From assembly GCF_026914185.1 (NCBI RefSeq), contig NC_070568.1, positions 6,407,501 through 6,471,500 on the forward strand: a stretch of 64,000 nt of DNA, given 5' to 3'. This stretch comes from Puccinia triticina (taxonomy: Eukaryota; Basidiomycota; Pucciniomycetes; Pucciniales; Pucciniaceae). A program made the position numbers and the translations under genes. Shown in pieces: positions 45,838 to 57,348 of this stretch. The notes beneath the pieces are model-generated. The model searched no databases. It was given only the letters and a program-made list of their open reading frames with translations, and was not told the origin of the DNA. Each line of letters begins with the position of its first letter. Positions within the stretch are counted from its first letter, which is position 1.

Positions 45838-47738
45838 TTATTGAACATGATCATCAGCGGCGGCAGTCCCGTCGTCCATCTCGGCATCGGTCTGATGGAC
45901 GGGGCTACGCGGGACCATAGGAGTCCGGGATCCGGCGCCACGATGGGCACCGCTGCCGGCGTCACTGAAGGCGATGTTACTGCACAGATCGCCCGCACCG
46001 ATCTTCTCGAGCTTGTTATCGTACGTCCCTTCGATGTAGCCCCCGACAATCCGCTGGAGTAGCTCGGAGGTCGACACCCCATCTGTTCGTCGGGTCGGCA
46101 AGAATTTGCCTGTGCAGGTAAAGAAAAAAAAAACCGTGACCCTGTGGAGGTTAGTCTTCTTTTTTCGTTGTTTCAGGAGCTAGAAGGCTTGGAATTCACC
46201 GATAGATTTGGCGTAGGCGTAGACGTCATCCGAGTTCGCACTGACATAAGGCTCTTCGTCGCTACGAGGAGATGGAGGATCAGCAGACATGAATGGAATG
46301 AGGGCGTGAGCAGAGAGGCGAGGGGAAAGAGACTAACTGGGCGACATAATCGATTCGGTATTTTTCAATGAACGCCGCATCGACCTGCCAGGGGGCGTCC
46401 TCGATCACCTGGTCAACCCACTTGCAATTGGCCACACTTTCGTACCGCTCGGCACTGGTCAGGACCGGCGAGGCTTTGTATTTGCGCACCAGCTCGTCCG
46501 AGCAGACTCCGACCATCAGATAGACTTGTGGGAAGAAGAGCTTGCATTGTCGCAGTTGGAGCGCATGTCCGTAGTGAAACAGATCTGAAATCACCATCCA
46601 AGAGTCAACTCATTTAGTCAGCGCCTAACTTACATGTATCCCCCCCCCAAAGAAAAAAAAAGGAAGCTAACCATAGACTCCATCAGCATAAATCCGAACC
46701 AGTCGATCGGTGGGAGGAGGGTTGATTGAATACTAACGCATCAAAAAAGAGTTACACGCAAGTTAAAGGCCGAGATATGGACGCTGAGGTGAGAAGGAAT
46801 GGCTACGCACGGTTCTTTGTTTACTTGAGTTTTGGATGGCCTCTCTCATCTCGGCCTGCAGGTCCTCGGGGGCGATTCTGGAAAGGATGCCATGGGGAGC
46901 CGGAGGCAAGTTGGGATTGAGAGGCTTGGCGGTAAGAGATTGTGAGCGAGGGGTGGTGTTGGCCTTGTTGGGTGCAGCTAGTTGAAGGTGAGAGTGTTGG
47001 GGGTGATTTTCGTGAGTCCAGCTCATGTGGCTCAAGGATGAACCCGGCCCACTGCCAGCCTTTGACTCACTGCTGGCGTCATCACTTTGGGCGGCCTGCG
47101 GATGCTTGAGGGTTGGATGGCCACGTTTATCAGGCGGACCAGGGGCGCTGCTGACGTCGCCATCGTAGGTGCTCGTGCTGCTATCCAGTCCGCTCTCCAG
47201 GCCGGCCTGGTGACTAAGTCCTGAGGCGGATACCCTCAGGGAGCTGTCCTCTTTCCCCAGGAGTGGGATACTGTTGTTGATTGTCGCTGTGGCGGCGAGG
47301 GTCTGGGGTCGCTTGTGACGGTGAGGAGGGGCGAGCGAGTGGTGGCTGTCTTCGAAGGCAGTCCGATTGCGGAATTGGTTGCTCGGGTTCCTTGGGGAGG
47401 TCATCGAGGCCGTGTCCGTATCATCAGCCATCGGATCATTATCTGTTGCCTGTGTGCGGATGGAGGAGCAGGAAAGGGGTTGGGGCAGTCAGCCGCTGAG
47501 GAGCATTAAGGTGGGCTCTGGTAAGAAGGATGAGTCTGAACTTGCCGTTTCGTCATTTGATTCTAGACACAGACGAATGAGATGAGATGGTCGTTCGTCC
47601 CAATGGAATCCGAGAGAGATACATACCTGCGCTGGCTTCCCGGGAGGATTCGCCCTGGCCCTTTCCAGACTTGCGTCGGCGCTTGACGATCACTGGGGGT
47701 GGGACAGGGGCTGACGAGGTCTTGGGCGGAGACAACAT
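45838..47738 (-). CDS. PCT1: Choline-phosphate cytidylyltransferase (CTP:phosphocholine cytidylyltransferase)
   Basis: Exons 47738-47627, 47442-46811, 46732-46672, 46584-46338, 46261-46200 and 46109-45838 join in phase to 461 residues. The enzyme makes CDP-choline from CTP and phosphocholine, the rate-setting step of the Kennedy pathway to phosphatidylcholine. The catalytic domain starts with RLVRIYADGVYDLFHYGHA, holding the HxGH signature (HYGH, 272-275); the lysine-containing block ELVRKYKA, then WVDQVIEDAPW, DYVAHDEEPY and RTDGVSTS (379-386; RTEGISTS in many relatives) follow. The first 250 residues are Ser/Pro-rich with a KRRRK cluster at 19-23, a possible nuclear signal, as known for CCTs. 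The C-terminus after the catalytic domain is only about 75 residues, and I see no long amphipathic membrane-binding helix, so membrane control may differ from the animal enzyme. Start chosen at 47738 because an in-frame stop lies upstream. Confidence 0.92.
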
Positions 47739-47949
47739 CCTTCTGGTCTTTCTGGGTGATTGCTTCTTGCTGGCCGCCGCTCAGCGTTGCCCGTCAGTGG
47801 TCCAACGAGCCTCGAGCTCGGATGGCTGGGCGACCCCCGGGGTTGGGAATTGAAGTGGCCGGACCATCACCGCCCTCGGCCGGCCCGAATTCTGAGTGTT
47901 GCTATACCATAAGGAGACTTCACTGGGGTCCAAGTTTATTGAGGTGAGC

Positions 47950-50566
47950 TTTTACTTCTCACATCCATTTTTGATTACCCTTCAGCAGGACTTGATGAGG
48001 CAAAAAGTGTCGCCCCAGACCGAGTCTAGTCAATCAATGCCACCGCATAGAGAGACTGTGTGGAAGGACAAAATAACGCACCGCCAAAGTGCATAAACTC
48101 TGATCTGACAACCTACCCTGCTTACCATTGGCTGAAAATAACTCTTAACTGATCTTTGCCTGATAATAATTATTTCCCACAGGCATTCGTCAAGATCAAG
48201 AGGATTGGCAAAAACTGTATACACATCTGCTACATGCCCCTCTTCTTATTGTGTTTCTCCTTCATTTCTCTGCACTGTTATACATTAATTGTCACACTTG
48301 GCAATCATCCCTCTCAAGTGTCCCCTGTGCAATCTCTGTGGGAGCAAATGATGAAGCAAAACTTTCCATGCTAAGACTGATTCACCAAGACCCTTTCTTA
48401 TGAAAGGAGTATGTCTTGCCTGAAAGACATCAAATGTATTCTAAGAACGGCTATCTGATGCTCCCCATTAACCCCAAGTGTCTTGTGAATACTATAGTCT
48501 ATTGTAATTTAGCAGGCCAGGCAGTGGCTGGGGGAGTAACTTGCCTTGCTGGGGTGGCTACTTATGTACACCATTTCATCTGGTGTACATTAAATTTCAC
48601 CCCAAAAATTGTAGCAGTCTGGGGGTTTTAACACCTCCACCCCGATGTTTTTGGGGTAACACCAGTAAATTGGGGTGCTCCAGAAGTGCAGTAGTATTGG
48701 GGTGCACATGCGGGTACATCAAAACATTGGTGTACATGAAGTAAATTTTTGGGGTGCATTTTGCTGGTGGTTAATCAATGGAGCCGGTGCCTTGGTCACC
48801 TCTACAAAGGAGCAAAAAAGGTTAACAGTGCCTTCTAAGGAGGACTGTGTTTCAGATGAGAATAACTTAAATTGTGGAGTCTGTGACCATAATTTGCAAC
48901 AGTTCTATCATCCCACAATTGAAATTGGATCTAATTTTCATTGTTGAGGCAGCTGGTACTCAAGAAAAAGCTCTTGGAAAAAACAGCAAATCAATCACTA
49001 GTTACAAAATTTTAGATTGTAAGGATATCAAGCATTCATTTGCATGGTCTGGAGCTGAAGAACCAGATGAGATTGAGATGGGTGCTACACTTCTAACTTC
49101 TAGGGGGGAAGAAAATGTTGAGGCCAGAAACTGGTTGCTGGTTTGATTGTGAAGTGACTGGAGGACAAGTGGTTTCTGATGTCCTGGGGATTTGGTAGTT
49201 GCGTAATTGATGCAATGTAGCTGTCTGAGTCAATGTTGGCTCTTGCATTTGGACCTGGTTGCCATTGTTGAGTACCTGATTGGTTTGCCTTGCCCATTGT
49301 GATTATCTTCATGGTGTGGGTGTGTGTTGCCAGGGGGTAGCTGAAGCAAGTTTTGAGCAGAGAGTGTAATTTGGAGATGAGCGGGTTGAACAGAAACTAG
49401 TGGGTGAAGTTGATGGCTAGGCAGGTGAGCTGAGGATTCTGGAGGTTGTTCATTGGCATTGTTTTCAGGAATGAGTATGTATGTCTGTGCTGGGTGAACT
49501 CCAGGGCCAGGAAATTGATGTCAGAAAGAGCAACACAGAGAATACAACTGGCAGTTTTGACAACATGCACAAGGACAAGTTGGAATGCAAGGTACATTTC
49601 TTTTGTTACATTGTATGCAGGAGGCCACGATGCTGGCAAGAAATAGGCTGGTGTGACTGGTGGGATTTGGCAGCACGGGAACTCAGAAATGCTTGGAGGA
49701 TGTAGTGTTTTATAATCCAGGACTGTCATTCAGCCCCCCCTGAACCTCAGTTCACCATGAACCCTGAACCTCAGTCCCCCTGAAGTCCGGTTGCCCCTGA
49801 ACCTTGGTTGCCCTTGAAATTTCCATGAATTGAATGCTTGGCCCCAGGGGGGGGGGATTAGAATCCTCTCATTAGCCCTTGCAATTTAGGCATACCCTCT
49901 GTCCCCATATACAGCAGAAGAGCTTGTGACTTTTGTTGCACGTGTTCATATCACTGCAACTTTTGTTGCATTCCTGATTTACATATGGGACCTTGAGGGG
50001 CCTTGTTGAGAGCTCTGACGGAACAAAGAAGTAATCAATATGTATAGCCTAACAGGCCCCACAGGTGCAGGGAAAGGTGAGTATGTATTCAATACAGATC
50101 CCAGGTTGGGAAGACCAACTGGCATCTTTGGATAGATACCAAATGTGAAACCCGATGTCCAATACAAAAAATGAAGTCAAAAACAAGTCGCGCAATTCAT
50201 GTCTGCCCTGGGCTTCTGTACCACACGCTTTGCGCCTCCATCTTCGGACTTTGATAGGTCCCGCCGTGGCCTCACTCTCCCTTACCAAGATGGCTTTGAC
50301 AAAGACTATGACTGCTTGGTGTAAGCGCAACTGGCCACCCATTGTTTTATTGATTGTACATAAAACTAACGGCCACGGCAGCTCTGCTGCTGCAATTGCC
50401 ATGTCATCTTTTATTCCAGAAGAAGCCCCCTCCCACTAATGAATTTGTTGTATATTGAGAGAATAGCAAGACTTAAAGTATAATTTCAATTTAGGTCAGG
50501 ACACATGTGAGGTAAGAATGTATGAAATGAGAGAAGTAGATGTGTGGTCAAGTGACTCTTTGTACA
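47950..50566. other. Gene-free stretch
   Basis: No gene or spliced frame was found. GGGGTG/CACCCC-rich sequence at 48530-48780 with GTGTACAT/ATGTACACC motifs in both orientations looks like a decayed MITE. At 49735-49820 CCTGAACCTCAGT-type units repeat about five times, followed by a short poly-G run. Confidence 0.4.
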
Positions 50567-50955
50567 CAATGGTGGGCCGCTACGCTGCACTAGAAATAAG
50601 CTAACTGCCAATTACAGCGGCGCAGCTGGCAACAGGATTTTCCAAACTCCCTGAATTGTGCAGTCCTAATTGACTGATCCCTCAGGGAGGCTTATAGTTC
50701 AATCCATGCAAGGCAAGCAGCGGTCAAATGCTGCAAAACAGACCATGTTAGCTGAACTGTCCTCAAAATGGAATTTTGGCTCTGCATCTGGTAACCAGGA
50801 TGTCCTGACTCCGTGATGCAATTGTCCTGCTGGACCATTTTGATCAGGGAGGCTCCTAGTATATTCTCACCAGTTTAAGTGGTTCAATGCTGTGGAAAGG
50901 GCCGCGTAATCCGCTGTTAGCTCATTTTTTGGCGTAGCGTAGCGGCCCACCGTTG
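50567..50955. mobile_element. Non-autonomous hAT-like element with CAATGGTGGGCC termini
   Basis: The left end CAATGGTGGGCCGCTACGCT and right end AGCGTAGCGGCCCACCGTTG pair with one mismatch. TTGTACA flanks both ends (50560-50566 and 50956-50962), a 7-bp direct repeat close to the 8 bp expected of hAT. The element is 389 bp and non-coding, with GTAGCG-type motifs near both ends. The same right-hand terminus occurs at 26107-26124. Confidence 0.75.
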
Positions 50956-52038
50956 TTGTACATAAGGGTAGGGTTGTGGCGTGATAAATTTAGTAGGAAG
51001 AGCAGGAGGTAGAGCAACAATATGGATTGAATATCTATATGTAAAGAAAAGGACAGGCAAGAAGAGCTGTGAGAAAAGAGGAAGAGCAAGCCAACAATGG
51101 CAAGGTTACGGAACAAGGTTGTTGCAAGAATGCTGATGATAAAGATGTTGGGGCAAAAAGTGGCAAAGGTAGATAACGCTAAATGCAGAAAAAGAAAAGA
51201 AGCTGGAGGGATCTGACAAGTCAGTCTCTTGGGAGTGAGGGGCCAATTATAAACAAGTTTTGAAAAAATATTGAGATTGTTTTCAAATTGGTTTGAAATA
51301 TTTTTTGGAAGTTGAAAAATTGACTCCCAAGAATTAATAAATTGGCTCCCAAAATTTGTTTACGTTGCGCGGACCACCTCACAACATCCACTCCTGGTCT
51401 GCGGGACCAAAATTTGGCCTGGGAGTCAGAAAATTAATTCCACTCTGCAGAATGGGAGTGGATATTTTAATTTTGCAAAAAATGGCAAAAAAAAAAACAA
51501 TACCTCTGCACTGGGGAACGCAAAGCCCCCCAAAATTTCACAGCAGCCAGAAAAGCCTCTGAAAGGCACCTTATGAGCTTCTTGGCAGTAGCATATCCCA
51601 GGAAAGGGGTGTGCTACTGTGGATCTAATTTGGTGGATTTCCTTAGTAGAAAATCTGCTAAAGCCTTAGCTACGGCGCCCCAAAGCACCCCAAAATTTTA
51701 CAGCGGCCAGAAAGACCTCTGAAAAGCACCTGATGAGCTGCTTGGCAGTAGCAAACCCCAGGAAGGAGGTGTGCTACTGTGAGATGAAATCCACCAAAGC
51801 CTTAGCTAAAGTGCCCCAAAGCCCCCCAAATTTTTACATTGGACTAGTTCCTTGGCCACAGTTATTAGTCAGGCATTGTTAAATGTGGCGGAGGCACTAT
51901 TAACTCTGGCGGGAGGCACTATTAACTGTGGTGGAGGCACTATGAACTGTGGTGGAGGCACTATGAACTGTGGTGGAGGCACTATGAACTGTGGCAGAGG
52001 CACTAGGCGCTATTAACTGTGACAGGGACACTATTATC

Positions 52039-52623
52039 TAGAGAATGTCAACTGGTACCTGGCACCTGCAGGCAGGTACCGCCCGCACCCGCCACGCACC
52101 CGCCAGGCGGTGCCGGGTGCCTGTTTTTTCGGAAAAAGCACCCCCAAGTACCGCTTTCCCCCGCCGGGTTAATTGGGTAACCCCCACCCCCCGGCCCTTG
52201 GCCTGCTCTGAGCTACCCTCAATGACTGACAATAGACCGGTCATTGAGGACGGTCCCTGGTGCAATCATTGAGGGGAGTTGTCACTCCCCTCAATGACAA
52301 GTGCGTGCTGGTTGTTGGGGGAGCACCCTCAATGACCATGACCAATCTATTTGATGTCTGGAACAGGTCGGTCATTGAAAGGTCCTCCTCTCAATGACCA
52401 ACCTGTTGCAGTCATCGAGGGGAGGACCTCTTGATGACACGTCCATTCCGGGCATCAAGGAAACCTCTTGGTGACCTTTTTGATGAAAAAAGCTGGCGGG
52501 TACCAAAAGACCGCTGGTAACCGCCAGGCGGTGCCGGATGCAGTGCCGGGTGCCTGTTTTTGGAAAAAAACACGCGGGTATTGGCGGTGTAAATTATACC
52601 CGGGTCTGTTTTGACATTCTCTA
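52039..52623. mobile_element. Non-autonomous hAT element, 585 bp, 8-bp duplication CTATTATC
   Basis: Termini TAGAGAATGTCAA and TTGACATTCTCTA are perfect complements. CTATTATC is duplicated exactly at 52031-52038 and 52624-52631. Subterminal GGTACC, CGGTGCCGGGTGC and GGTACCAAAAGACCG motifs match the other hAT elements here. The centre has CTCAATGACC/GGTCATTGAG palindromic units related to the minisatellite at 37655-37990. Confidence 0.9.
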
Positions 52624-53250
52624 CTATTATCTGTGGCGGAGGCAATTAGTAGCAGATATTACCAAAAGCCCCAACTGCCTCAAAGTTATTTTATGTTGGT
52701 GTGTTACTACCTTTCAACTAACCATTTGGGTTCAGAGTATTTCAATTCATTATCCAAAACTTTGGTGCACTGTGGCAAAGGCTTTGGTGTATTTTCTTAG
52801 TAGCAAATCAAACAAATTAGACCCACAGTAGCACACCTCTTTCCTGGGGTATGCTACTGCCAAGAAGCTCACCATGTGCCTTTAAGAGGCTTTTCTGTCC
52901 ACTTTAAAATTTTGGGGGGCCTTGGGGCACGGTAGCTAAGGCTTTGGCAGATATTCTTAGTAGGAAATCCGCCAAATTAAACCCACAGTAGCACACCCCT
53001 TTCCTGGGGTGTGGTAATGCCGTGAAGCTCATCAGGTGCTCTTCAGAGTACTTTATGGCTGCTGTAAAATTTTGGAGGGCTTTGGGTGCTGAAGTGCAGA
53101 CGTATAAATTTTTCTTTATTTTCCGGCATTTTTTGTGAAATTAAAATTCCAACTCCCAGGAATTAATTTTCCAACTCCCAAAATCTGTGCGGGTCAAACG
53201 GACCCGGGGTGCGCGTTGTGAGGCGGTCGGCACATTGTAAACACCTTTTG

Positions 53251-56200
53251 TAAAGATGGCACTTGATACCCAGGTACCCGTGGCGGGTGCGGGTACCTGC
53301 CCAGAAAACCTCATATTGTGGACACCCGCACCCGTTCAGGGGGCATGGGGGGGGGGGGGGGGGGGGGGGGTACCCAGGTACCTGCAGCAGGTACCTGCGG
53401 GTGTGGAACTTTCTTAAGGCTTGCAAAGTGGTTACTCAACCCTTGCATAACTCATGTATATATAAAATAACTAAATAACAAATAAATGAAACATTGCATC
53501 ATACTTTTGTTGCTGATTTCCCATTACCTTTGTGCTTAGTCTCATTTGCCAGCTTTACCTTCCATTTATGTAACACTCCGGGTTTTATTTTCCCGTTCTT
53601 GGAGTAAAATGCCACCGCCATGCCTTTTGTGACTGACAAAGCACTGAGCCGGTGCCTCCTGAGGGAAATGTAATCCCTTCCAAAGCTAAACGATTGCTCT
53701 ACATCTACGGTTGTTGCTGTGGTAGATAGAGGTAAGCTTGTTAGCCAAGTGGCAAGCCAAAAAACCAATGAGGAGACACAAAACTCACCAGGACAGCTCA
53801 AAACATCAAGCACCATTTGTAGTAGAACCCCGTGAGTATTTCCTAAGCGGTGTTCTTGCATCCACCATTTGAGAGGATTAACGGGTTGACCATCATTGGT
53901 CAACGTTAAGCCTCCGGCAAGCCACAAGTGTATTGGATTGGTCGTGGTGTTCCCTCCTCGAGCTTCTGAGGCGCCTACCAAGCCTGCAAGAACCCCTTGC
54001 TGGGGCTGGAGTCCAGTAGTTGAAGGAGGTGAGCTGGGGTTTTATGATGATGATCTGCATATCCAATATACTCACCTTTGGACAGCTGATTGGTGGTTGT
54101 GATGAGGACGGCTGAGGTGCGGGTTTGTAGTAAGATTCCCACATTTCTTGAGTGAGCCGGATTGATTCTTTGATCCATTCTGGTTGCCAATTGGCGAGTT
54201 TGAAGTATTCGTCTTTGAATGAAGGGTGCAGGACTGTAGATGTCGAATGAATGTCAGTAATTTGATGAAAAGCAAGCATTTAATGTTGGAAAGCTTACCC
54301 ATGGCAACCCAATATAATGGGGAACAGTCGGTCAGAGTATAATATTTATTTGTGAGCTTGAGTCCAGCTTGGCAGGCATTCCTTAATGCCGGGGGGTAAT
54401 CATCACACTTATCGGAGATTGCAGAAGAAAGATGGGCAGTGATCTGGTCAATAAAGACAACCACGTCGGCGATTCGAGCGGCGCTGCGAATTGAGACCTG
54501 GAGAGTAATGTCATAGAATGGCTGAAGTATCTTGACCAGGTCAGGGGCCAAGTCAAGATCCTCCTGGTTAATATGATATTGTCAAGTGGGACCATGTCTT
54601 TTATCTTTCTGCCATTCAAGGTTTAATTTTTAATTCAAAGAATAAGAATTTTTTGAGGTTGGGAATAGGAAAAGAGGGAATAGTTAAGAAAAAGTATTCA
54701 TATTGCCGCCAAGCATTGTACTATACTTGATAGTTGGTCCAAGGTGGAATTCCACCGTGTGCAAACATCCCGCCCTACATTGTGTGGCTTTGAGCACTCA
54801 AGATCCTGACAGATCTCCCGGAAGAGAGCCTTTGAATTGGGTGACTTATTTAACTTCCTCAAAAATGGCTCGGAACTGATGAATTTGTATATATAATATA
54901 AGTTAAGAAGTGTTGTTCAAAGTCATTGTTTGAAGAGATTCCATCTTACCTTTGCTAAGGTCACCTTGCAAGAATTAGAAGTGTATCAATCATCCTCCCC
55001 TTCGTCACTCATCTCATTCAAATCTTTGTTCTCCAGTTTGGTCTCATCGTCATTGATAAGCTCAGCAGCCAACATATCTTCCCACTGGGCTCCTTGTTTG
55101 TTGTTGTCATCATCCTCAACACCAGGACTAGTGGTGGTAAACCTGAGAATAAATGTACTTATCAGCAGGTTAACCAATGAAAACAATTGGGAATACTAGT
55201 ACTTGCATTTGAATTTGATCATTGGGATCCTCCATATCCTCATCCTCTTCGAGATAATTGTTGGAATCTAGGTCTTGATTGAGCTTGACGCGTTCATTAC
55301 CGGATTTCTTGTGGCTTCCAAACGGTTGCAATATTACCTGGGCGATTAAGTTGAGGATGTGCACAAAACATTGAATCCAGTGAGCTTCACCTCTGAAACA
55401 AGGCCACTTGAAAGATTTGATTGCTTTGATCATTGACTTGTTTTTTGAAGCGTTATTGGTGACAATTCCATGTATCTAGATATCCACAATAAAGATTATG
55501 TATCAGTAAAAAAGGCATGGACGAGTCAAACAAAGGAGTGAATAATCAAAGAAATTGGTTCCTTTTCCTTCACGCCAAACTTCTCAACGATGAGCTGGAC
55601 TGTTTCAGCCAGATATAAACCTGTGTGCCTTTTATGAAGCTTGACAAAGTCAAGTGGCATTGAATCCAAGTGAAATCCATCTGGCCCTTCTTCAACGAGC
55701 CGGTATATCACTGTACCTAAAATATCAAACCCGTTGGGGGACTGCCAGGCGTCTAGCCCCAAATACATTACACCGTGATGATTCTAGATCAAGAAAATTG
55801 TTAGAGTGGCATAAAAGTGGATTAGTAGATGGAACAAGAAGTAGAAGAGAAGCTCACCTTAAGTTCTTCTATGAAGGAATCCTGCACAGCTGTATACAAC
55901 CAAGATATGTTGTCGGATACCGTCTTCCAAGCTGGTAGATGCTTGAGCACAACCGGGTGCAATATGCCCCTGTGACCCAATTTGCCAAGTGCTGAAAACG
56001 GTTGGGCACCCTCAGCGCACCAAACGGCACATAGCTGGGGTACCTGGGAAAGGTTTGCCATCAGTAACAATGCAAGTAAAAAAACAAAACTGCTCATGAT
56101 ACTTACTTTGTGTGGATCAATGTTGCCTGTTCCAGATATCCAAAGGGCTGACAGTTTTTGAGTATGTATGGCCTTGCGTTCTTTCTTGGCGCAGCTTGCT

Positions 56201-57002
56201 ACATGCTTTGATAGGTTCATTGGGGAAGTGTTGTAGACAGGGCAATGAATTTTGCTGCCGCAGCTGAAAAAAGTAAAAGGTATTAAATTTAATAGATAAT
56301 GAGGACCGGAAGAAAGAGATGACTTACGTTTGACATGGATAAGCAATCATCCTTCGACCGTTCTTGTCGAGTAGCTTGGAAAGCTGAGGTGTTTCAAATG
56401 CAGAGTAGCACGGGCTGAGACACTTTGCGTGGACTTTCTGTGCCTTGCCTGGAAGGTTACCAAGTCAGATGTCAGTTATCTGGTGGTTTTTAATCTAGAG
56501 TGAGTGATTAGGATTAGACTTACTAAGCTCTTGTTCATTGGAAAGCTTTTGCTTGCTTGCCGGTGATTCTGAGTTGTCGTCTTCATCAGATTGGTCAGGT
56601 ATGTCAACAACTGTGCGGCTTTGTTTCTTTTGGGTTGATCCTTGAGTCTTGGTTGGATTTGTGGAGATAGAAGAAGTTGGGGATCCGGTTGTCTGAGGTC
56701 GCTTCCTGCTTCTGCCCATGGTGGAGGCCGAGGGGTTGACAAGGGATTCGAATCAGATATTGAGTTTCCGGTAACGGGGTTGAGGGACAGGGGTGGTAGG
56801 GCCTTTGTATATAAGCATATTTGTATGTATATGAACATGCTTCTATGCATAGATAAACATATGTAAGCACACGGATGTATGGCGGGTACCCGCTGTAATT
56901 TCTCCCTCAGATGTGGACACCCGCACCCGCACCCGTCACCCGTTTCCAGGTACCTGCCTCCCAAAGGAGGTACCCGGAAACGGGTACCTGATGCCATCTT
57001 TA
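53251..57002. mobile_element. hAT transposon with transposase gene, 3.75 kb, 8-bp duplication ACCTTTTG
   Basis: The ends read TAAAGATGGCA...TACCCAGGTACCCG on the left and CGGGTACCTGATGCCATCTTTA-like sequence on the right, so the terminal 11 bases pair perfectly. ACCTTTTG is duplicated exactly at 53243-53250 and 57003-57010. GGTACCCG, CACCCGCACCCG and GCGGGTGC motifs crowd the outer 130 bases at both ends, presumed transposase sites. A run of 24 G at 53347-53370 lies in the left subterminal zone. The transposase gene fills the rest on the minus strand. Confidence 0.92.
53499..56719 (-). pseudogene. hAT transposase, multi-exon, probably disabled
   Basis: Start MGRSRKRPQTTGSPTSS at 56719. Exons follow to about 53499, with clear GT/AG introns in the first half (for example AAG|GTAAGTATC and CCCAG|GTACCCCAG). 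Parts in order: a BED-like zinc finger (CQTCGSKIHC...HVASC), the catalytic-core region with YLGLDAWQSPNGFD and VTNNASKN, an acidic insertion (NNYLEEDEDMEDPND), the RWNSTLDQL block, a helical region, and the C-terminal dimerisation domain (KWWMQEHRLGNTHG, VDVEQSFSFGRDYISLRRHR). The enzyme would cut and paste hAT elements. A TGA at 54582-54584 falls in GPT*QYHI, where relatives have Arg. A second TGA at 54986-54988 and an unclear join near 54850-54950 also break the frame in my reading, so I could not produce one clean product. Unrecognised splicing might rescue part of it. Confidence 0.8.
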
Positions 57003-57055
57003 ACCTTTTGGGAGTCGATTCATTAATTTCTGGGAGTCAATTTTTCAACTCCCTA

Positions 57056-57346
57056 ATAATATCATCCATGTATACTATGAGCCATCCTTCCACTAATTTT
57101 TCACAGAAGATTGTATTCATCATTCTCTGAAAATGGGATGGTGCATTTTTAATGCCAAATGGCATCCTAAGATACCCATACACTCCTTTATGTGTTATTC
57201 TTCTCAATTATTTCTTAGCTCTCTCTGTCACTTTGCTTTGGTGAAAACCTTTGAGTGCGTCCATGCTTGTGATCAACTTAGCTTTTGCCAGGTTTGTCAG
57301 CTTCTCCTGTATTCTTGGAATAGGGTATTTATCTGGGACCGTGTAA
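57056..57346 (-). pseudogene. Ty3/gypsy reverse transcriptase core, second half of a split frame
   Basis: The minus strand reads VPDKYPIPRIQEKLTNLAK, SMDALKGFHQ, LRMPFGIKNAPSHFQRMM and IVYMDDI, the classic RT palm with the YMDD catalytic aspartates at its end. The reading frame stops where the foldback element begins (57055). The first half of the RT lies at 58243-58385 beyond a hAT-like insertion; bases 57341-57348 and 58243-58250 show the original junction. Confidence 0.85.
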
Positions 57347-57348
57347 GT

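Larger units (their letters stand above)
51309..57055. mobile_element. Foldback-type element with long inverted arms, itself carrying two hAT elements
   Basis: The left arm (about 51309-51850) starts AGTTGAAAAATTGACTCCCA and contains TTTACG...CACCTCACAAC and then units with GGCAGTAGC and GTGTGCTACTGTG. The right arm (about 52830-53250 plus 57011-57055) is its inverted counterpart: CACAGTAGCACACC, TGCTACTGCC, GTTGTGAGG and GTAAACACC, ending TCAATTTTTCAACTCCC. The hAT element at 53251-57002 splits the right arm and another at 52039-52623 sits in the centre. Tandem GGAGGCACTATTAACTGTGG units fill 51885-52030. There is no transposase of its own and no clear target duplication. It lies against the gypsy RT relic, whose frame is cut just after YMDDI. 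Confidence 0.7.

Noticed and set aside
47281..47509. Plus-strand ORFs opposite PCT1 exon 2
   Set aside because: Antisense shadows of the Ser/Pro-rich N-terminal exon; the minus strand splices cleanly into the catalytic domain.
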